Positions 28,773 through 36,360 of a stretch of DNA of 64,000 bases are shown in pieces (position 1 is the first letter of the stretch; each line of letters opens with the position of its first letter). The stretch lies in the NCBI RefSeq assembly GCF_000348985.1, contig NC_035926.1, positions 434,001-498,000 on the forward strand, written 5' to 3'. The translations under genes and the position numbers were made by a program. Origin of the DNA: Huiozyma naganishii CBS 8797. Its lineage: Eukaryota > Ascomycota > Saccharomycetes > Saccharomycetales > Saccharomycetaceae. The notes beneath the pieces were generated by a model that saw nothing but the letters and a program-made list of their open reading frames with translations, was not told where the DNA came from and did not search any database.

Positions 28773-29537
28773 ATGACTACAATGAAGAGCACTCTCGATC
28801 GGATTGCTGCTGTCCAGGACAGTTTCCAGATTGACCGCGACTTAGAGGTCATAGATGGCACGTATAACACTCTTGGTGAGATCGAGACGTTGATTTCGAG
28901 CCAGAAGCAACAAAAAGGGGACGCGCTGGATCAACTAACTACGAGCATCGCTGACCTGAACGACCAGTTGCACCAACTACGACAGGACGTGTCCCGGCTG
29001 CAATTGGAATCGCAAAGATACAACAACAAAGAGCAACTCTTCCGCGAGAACGCCCGCGAACTGGAGTCCCTAGAGCTCGAAAACGTCCAATTGAAGGATT
29101 CCAACGACACAGTGATGAACCAACTCATAGAACTCGCAGGGTACAACGAAAACGGGCACATGGGGGGGCCACCCACTGCACTAGAAGAGGAGGAAAACGC
29201 CATCCTGAGCGACCCAGTGGCACGTGCAAACCTGCTCAGGCTGCAACTGTACAGGTCCCTCGGTGTCTCGCTGGACGTCTCCTCAAACCAGCTGTTCATC
29301 GCCTCCGGCGGCGGGCCCGCGTTCCAGACGGACACCCCGCAGACCCAGCCGGGAAGCCAGACGGGGGGCCAGACGGGGAGCCAGCCCAGCAGCCAGCCGG
29401 GGGGACCCGCCGCGACAGAGACGAAAATCGACGCGCTGTCGTTGGACGACGATTACTCGGATTTTTACAAAACGAAATTTATTTGGGGGAAAATTGGAGA
29501 AGGTGTGGGTGCAGGACGCAGCCTGGGCGGGCTTTAG
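28773..29537 (+). CDS. SPC24: Spc24, Ndc80-complex kinetochore subunit
   Basis: Spc24 (YMR117C, 213 aa) pairs with Spc25 at the inner end of the Ndc80 complex. The 254-residue product has a coiled coil (about 35-122) and a C-terminal RWD-like globular domain (LLRLQLYRSLGVSLD, 154-168, then SDFYKTKFIW, 229-238). Between these blocks lies an approximately 40-residue Gly/Gln/Ser/Pro/Thr-rich insertion (about 178-217) that S. cerevisiae lacks. About 15 extra residues follow the normal C-terminus. The frame is open upstream to a TTG; the first ATG at 28773 is used. Confidence 0.92.
   Translation: MTTMKSTLDRIAAVQDSFQIDRDLEVIDGTYNTLGEIETLISSQKQQKGDALDQLTTSIADLNDQLHQLRQDVSRLQLESQRYNNKEQLFRENARELESLELENVQLKDSNDTVMNQLIELAGYNENGHMGGPPTALEEEENAILSDPVARANLLRLQLYRSLGVSLDVSSNQLFIASGGGPAFQTDTPQTQPGSQTGGQTGSQPSSQPGGPAATETKIDALSLDDDYSDFYKTKFIWGKIGEGVGAGRSLGGL
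29338..29412 (+). repeat. GC-rich minisatellite inside SPC24
   Basis: Imperfect repeats of GGCCAGACGGGG-like units encode the GSQTGGQTGSQPSSQPGG-type insertion. The composition is far more GC-rich than the flanking codons. Confidence 0.7.
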
Positions 29538-29865
29538 TGCGCGGAAAAGCAGTCACAAAAACTGTTTTTTTTTTTCGCTGCGTTCCACGAGTTTCGCTAA
29601 TGGCGGCCTCTCCACGCACGAAGCCCGTGGCACGTTTGTTGAAAAGTTTCGGGACCCACGCAGAGGTGGAAAATTTCAGTTTTTGCAAGCATGGGATGCC
29701 CGTGAGGGAGAGAAGCATTGACAGCTTGCAAAAAAGTTTTTTCTTTCGTCTTGTTGTCCAATATATTTATTTATCACTTTCTTTTCTTCCCTTCTTACTT
29801 TTTAGTTACTTTCTCTTGTTATAACGTACCTAACCGAGACATCCATATACATATACACATCGATA
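29538..29865. promoter_or_regulatory. SPC24-ASC1 intergenic region (ASC1 promoter)
   Basis: A 328-base spacer with a long T tract near 29563-29576, a TATATTTATTTATC stretch near 29761-29774 and pyrimidine-rich sequence before the ASC1 ATG, all usual for a highly expressed yeast gene. No gene is seen; open frames extending from SPC24 and ASC1 appear incidental. Confidence 0.45.
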
Positions 29866-31194
29866 ATGGCATCCAACGAAGTTCTAGTTCTAAGAGGTAC
29901 TCTAGAAGGTCACAACGGCTGGGTCACTTCCCTAGCCACCTCTGCTGGTCAACCAAACCTTTTGGTTTCCGCCTCCAGAGATAAGACTTTGATTTCCTGG
30001 AAATTGACCGGTGACGACCAAAAGTTCGGTGTCCCAGTCAGATCCTTCAAAGGTCACTCTCACATCGTCCAAGACGTCACTTTGACCCCAGATGGTGCCT
30101 ACGCTTTGTCCGCCTCTTGGGATAAGACCTTGAGATTGTGGGACGTTGCCACCGGTGAAACTTACCAAAGATTCGTCGGCCACAAGGGTGATGTCATGTC
30201 CGTTGCCATCGACAGAAAGGCTTCCATGATCATCTCTGGTTCCCGTGACAAGTCCATCAAGGTCTGGACCATCAAGGGTCAATGTTTGGCCACTTTGTTG
30301 GGCCACAACGACTGGGTCTCTCAAGTCAGAGTCGCTCCAACTGAAAAGGAAAACGATGACACTGTCACCGTCATCTCTGCCGGTAACGACAAGATGGTTA
30401 AGGTATGTTCTTTTCTTTTTTTCTTTTACGCTTCTTTCTCACACTCACTGTACCAATCCCATTGCATTCAGTACATTGTTTCTTTCCTCCCCGTTTGTCT
30501 CTTATTTTCAGATTTTTCCATGCTTTCAAATGATTAATAACATATATTTGCTACTTCAGAGGAGACCATCAAGCTCCAATGAGACATTTTATTATCACCA
30601 AGATCTCTGATGATTGCATTTAGAATAATAGCTTATGAGGGGATATAAGAAAACTGCTGCAGGATTGGTCAATGCGAGAGAGTTGAATTTTTACTCCGCT
30701 GCCACAGCTCAAAGAATTTTTGTTACTAACAAGATTAATCATTTTGAAATTTTTATTTTTATTCCCTTTAGGCCTGGAACTTGAACCAATTCCAAATCGA
30801 AGCTGACTTCGTTGGTCACAACGCTAACGTCAACACCATCACTGCCTCCCCAGATGGTACTTTGATCGCCTCCGCTGACAAGAGCGGTGAAATTATGTTG
30901 TGGAACTTGCACAACAAGACCCCAATGTACACCTTGAACGCTCAAGACGAGGTCTTCGCCGTTGCCTTCTCTCCAAACAGATACTGGTTGGCCGCTGCCA
31001 CTGCCTCTGGTATCAAGATCTTCTCTCTAGACCCAGAAGCTTTGATTGATGACTTGAGACCAGAATTTGTTGGTTACAACAAGGCTGCCGACCCTCACGC
31101 CATCTCCTTGGCCTGGTCTGCTGACGGTCAAACTTTGTTCGCCGGTTACACCGACAACGTCATCAGAGTTTGGCAAGTCATGACCGCTAACTAA
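29866..31194 (+). CDS. ASC1: Asc1 (RACK1), 40S ribosome-associated WD40 protein (two exons)
   Basis: Asc1 is the yeast RACK1, a seven-bladed propeller on the head of the 40S subunit, active in translation control, ribosome quality control and signalling. Exon 1 is 29866-30402 (179 codons) and exon 2 is 30772-31194, joined in phase 0 at DKMVK/AWNLNQF, giving 319 residues, the same length as S. cerevisiae Asc1 (YMR116C). Codon usage is strongly biased to the preferred yeast set (AAG, GGT, GTC, TCC), as expected for ribosomal-protein-level expression. The intron carries snR24. Order with SPC24 and MGR3 is as in S. cerevisiae. Confidence 0.98.
30403..30771 (+). other. ASC1: ASC1 spliceosomal intron (369 nt)
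   Basis: The 5' splice site GTATGT is at 30403-30408, the branch site TACTAAC at 30724-30730 and the 3' splice site CTTTAG ends at 30771. It hosts a C/D snoRNA. Confidence 0.97.
30523..30617 (+). ncRNA. SNR24: snR24 (U24) box C/D snoRNA in the ASC1 intron
   Basis: In S. cerevisiae the ASC1 intron encodes U24, which guides 2'-O-methylation of 25S rRNA. The same blocks are visible here: AATGATTAATAACATA at the box C end, TTTGCTACTTCAGA around the internal box, and ATTATCACCAAGATCT directly followed by box D CTGA at 30607-30610. The variable middle differs. Box C (ATGATTA) is degenerate relative to RUGAUGA. Ends are approximate. Confidence 0.92.
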
Positions 31195-31456
31195 GTGTAA
31201 ACACACTTTGTGTAGCTGGTCACCCGAGAAAAAGGTTTTCTTTTATTATAGTAATAGATAGTAGTGATAATAGTAATAGTATAACATTTTGACCGAAAAG
31301 AAAAAACGTTTGATATTCTTCTTAATTTCAATCACTACTTCTATCACACACACAGATACGTATTATAGGCATTATTAACATGATTTTTTGGAAGTAAGAT
31401 GCAGAAGAATAGTTCTTGGGACTGGTGTAGCCGTACGTATCTTTTTTTTAAAGTAT

Positions 31457-32881
31457 TTACTCGACCACCGCGGCATCTTCACTTTCCTTCGACCTCATCT
31501 CCTTCAGTTTGTTCAACTCCTGCTCTGCCTCCTTCAAAAGCTCTTTGAAATCGGCCTCCCTCGCCATGGTGATTGAATCGTTGAGAAGTCTCTCTGCCTT
31601 TGGTAACGAACCATCGTGCAAGTGCAGTATACCTTTCCCATAAGTGGATAGGGCAATTGCCTGAGCTACAGAGTTATCCAATTGGTCCTTCATGTGATAT
31701 CGTAGTTTCTTGTTCTTCTGAAAAAAATCCACTATACCCTCGTAACAGTGACCCGCCATCGTCAAACAATTGTCTTTGTTCCTATACAACCTTCTCAGTG
31801 CTTTGATGACGTTCTCGTCCTCTAGTAAAGATGGGTCATTATCAGTTTTCAAGTTGATGGTGGCAATGTCCGATTCCAATCTCTCCGCTTGTAGGTACAA
31901 AAGGGATCCCAAGTTTGCCTGGCCCAAAAGTATCTGCCCGGGGGGCATGTCTGCCATGATCATCCACTCGACGGTGGTCATCTTGCAACTCAGCGCAGAC
32001 GTTATGTCCTTTGTGGAGAGACAGTACGCCGTATAGAGGTCCCTCGCGATGAATATTTCCTCTTTAAAAGGCTCCCAAGCGGTGGAATCCCTTTGTAAGT
32101 TGAGTGTCATGAATCCGTCCTTGTCCAAATTGATCGTTTCGCCGTTGACAAAAGTCTGGAATTCAGACAGTTCAACGGGGATCCCCTGTATTATCTTATC
32201 GGCGCGCTCTTTCTTCTTGTCGAAGAACTCTTTGAGCTCGGGCGACTTCATAAGCACGTCCTCCTGTGCGAGAAGCAAATGCGCGAGCAGTCTTCTCTTC
32301 CCTGCCTCGACGTCCTGGTTCAATTCGAGCGACTTGATCAGCACCCGCAGATCCTTCCGCAGCAGGTCTGACCTCCTCGGGAAAGGCACTTTGTCCGGGC
32401 TGTTCAACGCATCGAATAACCTATACAGCAACTCCAAGTAGACGTTCTTGGCCTCGTCCATCATCCCGAGCTTCTCCAGCATTTCCGCGATCTTCAACTC
32501 AACCCGAGTGTAGTTATCGCTGAGGGGGTCCATGGATTCAGACTGCATTTGTTCCAACGCGGCCATGTACCCCTTCAACGCTGCCCCGTATTGGAACTGG
32601 TTGACGTTGGACTCCTCCCATATCGCACTCTTCACTAACTCCAGCGCTCGATGCGAGTACACACCTTCCCGATCGACCCCGTAGTACAGCAACAGACCAC
32701 CACCAAACGTCACCGCACCGACGAGACCGATGTTCCACCTCCATTGAGCGTCCCTCTTGCTCTTCAGAGCTACGGGACCAACAACCGTCCCAACCTGCCC
32801 GATAGGGCCGCCGGACGACACCCGTCTCACCAGTTGTTTGGCATAGGACCGCGCCACTCTCGATATCGTCCTGTGCAACAT
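31457..32881 (-). CDS. MGR3: Mgr3, adaptor of the mitochondrial i-AAA protease
   Basis: Mgr3 (YMR115W) forms, with Mgr1, the substrate-adaptor complex of the Yme1 i-AAA protease in the inner membrane. The 474-residue product has a basic presequence (MLHRTISRVARSYAKQLVRR), one span at about 49-67, and a TPR-like helical domain in the intermembrane space (about 75-460). The frame is open three codons upstream to a GTG; the first ATG is at 32881. It converges with ASC1, as in S. cerevisiae. Confidence 0.92.
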   Translation of the reverse strand: MLHRTISRVARSYAKQLVRRVSSGGPIGQVGTVVGPVALKSKRDAQWRWNIGLVGAVTFGGGLLLYYGVDREGVYSHRALELVKSAIWEESNVNQFQYGAALKGYMAALEQMQSESMDPLSDNYTRVELKIAEMLEKLGMMDEAKNVYLELLYRLFDALNSPDKVPFPRRSDLLRKDLRVLIKSLELNQDVEAGKRRLLAHLLLAQEDVLMKSPELKEFFDKKKERADKIIQGIPVELSEFQTFVNGETINLDKDGFMTLNLQRDSTAWEPFKEEIFIARDLYTAYCLSTKDITSALSCKMTTVEWMIMADMPPGQILLGQANLGSLLYLQAERLESDIATINLKTDNDPSLLEDENVIKALRRLYRNKDNCLTMAGHCYEGIVDFFQKNKKLRYHMKDQLDNSVAQAIALSTYGKGILHLHDGSLPKAERLLNDSITMAREADFKELLKEAEQELNKLKEMRSKESEDAAVVE

Positions 32882-33041
32882 CCACCCCACCTGTGAACAC
32901 GATTATGTGCGTGAGTATGGAGTACGCTCGTTACTGTTGCTGCTGATGTGTGTCTCTTGCTGAAGATACTTTTAAGTGAACAAACGGTATGTCGCAGTGT
33001 TGAGGGCGCGACACTGGGACAAGGGTTCCAAAGAGCAGACG

Positions 33042-33920
33042 ATGTGTGGCCGGTATGCGCAGACGTTCGACAGCGATGAGCTGGCCCGTGTGATGTCCAC
33101 TGGGCTCACGCTGGAGATTCGCGGTCCGGAACAACCTCTGCAGGCATCGTACAATGTCGCACCGCAGGCGGTCGCTCCCGTGTACCCTCCGGGGGACACG
33201 CTACGAGCCATGCGATGGGGGTTGGTCCCGCAATGGGACCGTGGGACCGTGAGCCGCGGATACTCCACTTTTAACGCTCGACTGGAGAGTCTCTTGAAGA
33301 GCAAGCTCTGGCGGGGAAGCTGTCAGGGGAGGAGATGTGTCGTGCCCATCACTGGTTACTACGAGTGGTGGAAGGGCTCTGGGGACACAAGGGACACTCA
33401 AGGTAAAGGTAGGGGTAAACGGCGGGCAGGCCCACCGTTCTACGTAACGTCTCGTCAGGGAACTGAAACTCATCCGGTGATGTACCTTGCTGGACTGTAC
33501 GAACACTCTGACACGGATGATTCGTACACGTTCGCTATTGTGACTGGACCCGCGCCGGAGAACTTGGGATGGTTGCATGACCGCATGCCGTGTGTTTTGG
33601 AACCGGGGACGGACAGCTGGGATCGGTGGATGGATTCTGCGAAGACACAGTGGGACAATAGCGAGTTGAACGCGTTGCTGAAACCCACGTACAACGAGAC
33701 TGTCTACACTTGCTACGAAGTGAGCCGCGACGTCGGTAAAGTGGCTATCAACAAGCCGTACCTAGTGGACTCACTGGACGATGGTGAACATGCTGTGAAG
33801 CAAGAACTTGGGGACACGCCACATGTCAAGCGGGAGACACGGACACCCCAATTGAAGAGGGAACGCCACCCTGATATCCTCCAAATGCTGAGTCCCAAGA
33901 ATAAGAAGCAGAAGAAGTAG
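33042..33920 (+). CDS. YMR114C: SRAP-domain protein (HMCES/YedK family; YMR114C orthologue)
   Basis: SRAP proteins form a covalent thiazolidine link to abasic sites in single-stranded DNA through Cys2, shielding them. The 292-residue product starts MCGRYAQ, which fixes the ATG at 33042 because Cys2 must become N-terminal; 22 in-frame upstream codons are excluded. Other active-site residues are present: Asn38 in SYNVAPQ, Asn78-Arg80 in FNARLES, Glu108 in GYYEWW and His179 in LHDRMP. The C-terminal tail (about 245-292) is basic, ends NKKQKK, and carries three psi-Lys-x-Glu motifs. It is divergent from MGR3. Confidence 0.94.
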   Translation: MCGRYAQTFDSDELARVMSTGLTLEIRGPEQPLQASYNVAPQAVAPVYPPGDTLRAMRWGLVPQWDRGTVSRGYSTFNARLESLLKSKLWRGSCQGRRCVVPITGYYEWWKGSGDTRDTQGKGRGKRRAGPPFYVTSRQGTETHPVMYLAGLYEHSDTDDSYTFAIVTGPAPENLGWLHDRMPCVLEPGTDSWDRWMDSAKTQWDNSELNALLKPTYNETVYTCYEVSRDVGKVAINKPYLVDSLDDGEHAVKQELGDTPHVKRETRTPQLKRERHPDILQMLSPKNKKQKK

Positions 33921-34046
33921 CAGTACTCGACCCGTAACTGTTCTCATCGCGGAATGAAACTTTCCGCTGCAATCGAAATACGAACAAGTCACTTGACGAA
34001 CAGTTGCACAGTGACACCCGGCAAGCTAAGGCAAAGGGCAGAGGGT

Positions 34047-34412
34047 ATGCAGTCTCCCTATGTGCAGGAGCGGTTACAGTCGCTGGAGACGATAGACCTG
34101 CAATTGTGCTCGATGTTGCAGGAGGTCAGCGAGGTGGTGTTCACTTTCAGCGAGATAAAGAGAGGCAACGTCGACGTGAAACCGCAGTTCACTCAACATG
34201 TCACACGGTTCTACAGCCTCCTGAACGAGTCCACAGGGAAACTGAGGGATGAGATTAGGCTGCTTGATGAGAACGTCGGGAAACGGCTGCTGCCCATCAA
34301 CAACGTCAGCAAGAGAGCTCTCGGACAGGACGACGAGAAGCTCCAAGAGCAGATGAAACTGCTCCAAGAGGTGCTCGAGGGTCCAGGGGAACACCCACCG
34401 CCGACTGCGTAA
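34047..34412 (+). CDS. MED11: Med11, Mediator head subunit
   Basis: Med11 (YMR112C, 115 aa) pairs with Med22 in the Mediator head module that contacts RNA polymerase II and TFIIH. The 121-residue product begins MQSPYVQERLQSLETIDLQL and contains LLDENVGKRLLPINN followed by the C-terminal helix, closely matching S. cerevisiae. In-frame upstream codons (from 33954) are excluded because the family begins with MQ-PY-QERL. It follows the SRAP gene by only 126 bases. FOL3, which lies between them in S. cerevisiae, is absent. Confidence 0.95.
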   Translation: MQSPYVQERLQSLETIDLQLCSMLQEVSEVVFTFSEIKRGNVDVKPQFTQHVTRFYSLLNESTGKLRDEIRLLDENVGKRLLPINNVSKRALGQDDEKLQEQMKLLQEVLEGPGEHPPPTA

Positions 34413-34553
34413 GGGTGGGCATGTTGATACCCCTCACCCCTCCCCCATTAGCATTACACGTATATATATACGTTAAGTAATAACGTTGCTACAAGGTTAT
34501 TGAACTGGAAGAGGAGGAAAGCGACGCAGAGTAGAGCAATACAGGGTGAGATA

Positions 34554-36152
34554 ATGAGTGGCAATGACAGGTTACATTACACTGAAGATGAAGCGATCCC
34601 CGGGATCATCAAGCGGGCCAACGACTACTACAGTGAGAGACAGTTGCTGCTCTCCAGGGACAAGAACCCTATGAAGGCTGACCTGAAATTCAGGGTTCGG
34701 CAACTGCAGAAGCTGTACTACTCGATTAAGGATAATCAGGAGCTTATCATCGATGCACTGATGCGGGATTTCCACAGGGCGCGCCAGGAGACGCTGTCGC
34801 TCGAGTTGATTCCCTTGCTTAACGACATCTTGCTGATGGTCAAGAAGCTGCCCCAATGGATGACCCCAAAGAAAGTGCGGGACCATACACCAATGTTTGC
34901 GTTCGGTTCAATCCAGGTGGAGAAGATCGCCAGGGGCACCGCGTTGGTCATTGCACCCTCCAATTTTCCACTTCTACTCGCATTGACCCCAGTGGGGAAC
35001 GCTATCGCCGGTGGGAACGCAGTTCTCCTGAAGCCCAGCGAACTTACGGAGAACGTTGCCCAGATAATGGAGAAGATCATCAGGGACGCGGATCTGGCGC
35101 CAGGGCTCGTGCAAGTTGTGCAGGGTGGGATTCCACAGACGACGAAACTGATCGAGGACCCCCGTTTGGACGTTATCTTCTACACGGGGTCCCCTAAAGT
35201 CGGGTCCATTATCGCCTCTGCGGCAGCGAAGAACCTTGTACCCTGTGTTTTGGAACTCGGTGGGAAGTCCCCGGTGTTCGTCACTGAGAACCTCGGCAGG
35301 AACAAACTGAGAAAGGCTCTTAAGAGGATATTCTTTGGCGCCTTCGCGAACTCGGGACAATTGTGCGTGAGACCGGACTACGTGCTAGTGCACGAGTCCG
35401 TTTACCAAGAATTTATTTCCCAGGCAAGAACGGTGCTGAATGAGTTGTTCCCACAGCTGGATCACGAAACAGAGTTTACGCATATGATCTCGAGAGCCGC
35501 ATTCGACAAGACGTTGTCCAAACTGGAGCAAACAAAGGGTACTCCTGTTGTGCCCCGCTCCACCGTGGTAGACCAAGACAACAAAGATGCCGAGTGTCTG
35601 TTCTTCCCACCAACACTCGTGGAAGACGTCCAATGGGGGGATGCCCTGATGACGGAGGAGAACTTCGCTCCTGTCTTGCCCATTCTGAAGTACGAGGACC
35701 TTGATACAGCAATCGATAATGTGTTGATGTACCACGACACGCCCCTGGCCAAGTACATATTTTCAGAATCCACACAGGACGTAAACCATATCCTGGCCCG
35801 CGTTCGTGCTGGTGATTGCTGTGTCAATGAGACCGTCATCCATGTTGGGATCCAGCAGGCGCCCTTCGGAGGCATCGGGCAGTCCGGGTACGGGAACTAT
35901 GGTGGCTGTTACGGGTTTAACGCCTTCACGCACGAACGGACTGTGTTCAAGCAGCCCTTCTGGATGGACTTCATGACCTCGATGCGGTACTTGCCCTACT
36001 CGAAGCGGAAGACGCAGTTGGTGCAAATGGCCACTGAGGCGAAACCGGACTTTGACAGGAAGGGCAAGAAGAAGTGGTCGTTCGTGAAACTGGCCACTTT
36101 TGTGAGTTTCCTCGTGCTATTCATATCGTACATGCTTAACGACTGCTCTTAA
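34554..36152 (+). CDS. HFD1: Hfd1, fatty aldehyde dehydrogenase
   Basis: Hfd1 (YMR110C) oxidises hexadecenal from sphingolipid breakdown and 4-hydroxybenzaldehyde for coenzyme Q synthesis. The 532-residue length equals S. cerevisiae Hfd1. Key sites are PSNFPLLLAL (135-144), the general base Glu234 in LELGGKSP and the nucleophile Cys271 in NSGQLCVRPDY. A C-terminal hydrophobic segment (about 510-527) is the tail anchor for the mitochondrial outer membrane/lipid-droplet surface. The ATG at 34554 begins MSGNDRLHYT; the longer frame is not family-like. EUC1 (YMR111C) is missing between MED11 and this gene. Confidence 0.95.
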   Translation: MSGNDRLHYTEDEAIPGIIKRANDYYSERQLLLSRDKNPMKADLKFRVRQLQKLYYSIKDNQELIIDALMRDFHRARQETLSLELIPLLNDILLMVKKLPQWMTPKKVRDHTPMFAFGSIQVEKIARGTALVIAPSNFPLLLALTPVGNAIAGGNAVLLKPSELTENVAQIMEKIIRDADLAPGLVQVVQGGIPQTTKLIEDPRLDVIFYTGSPKVGSIIASAAAKNLVPCVLELGGKSPVFVTENLGRNKLRKALKRIFFGAFANSGQLCVRPDYVLVHESVYQEFISQARTVLNELFPQLDHETEFTHMISRAAFDKTLSKLEQTKGTPVVPRSTVVDQDNKDAECLFFPPTLVEDVQWGDALMTEENFAPVLPILKYEDLDTAIDNVLMYHDTPLAKYIFSESTQDVNHILARVRAGDCCVNETVIHVGIQQAPFGGIGQSGYGNYGGCYGFNAFTHERTVFKQPFWMDFMTSMRYLPYSKRKTQLVQMATEAKPDFDRKGKKKWSFVKLATFVSFLVLFISYMLNDCS

Positions 36153-36206
36153 GATGTAGAGCTTCCCTAGGTATAAATACTATAACGTTTAATATATTGC
36201 TACTAC

Positions 36207-36232
36207 CACACACACACATATATATATATATA
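36207..36232. repeat. (CA)6(TA)7 microsatellite
   Basis: A compound dinucleotide run in the short spacer between the convergent HFD1 and ILV2 genes. Confidence 0.85.
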
Positions 36233-36360
36233 TTCCTTTCGTTAACCGGTTAATGAAATGTACAAGGAAGTGAGATCAACAAGATGGGTTCTTGATGAGG
36301 GAAAGGATTTACACGATAGTAGACGCATGGGTTTACGTGCAAAAGAAATGGCAGAGACGA

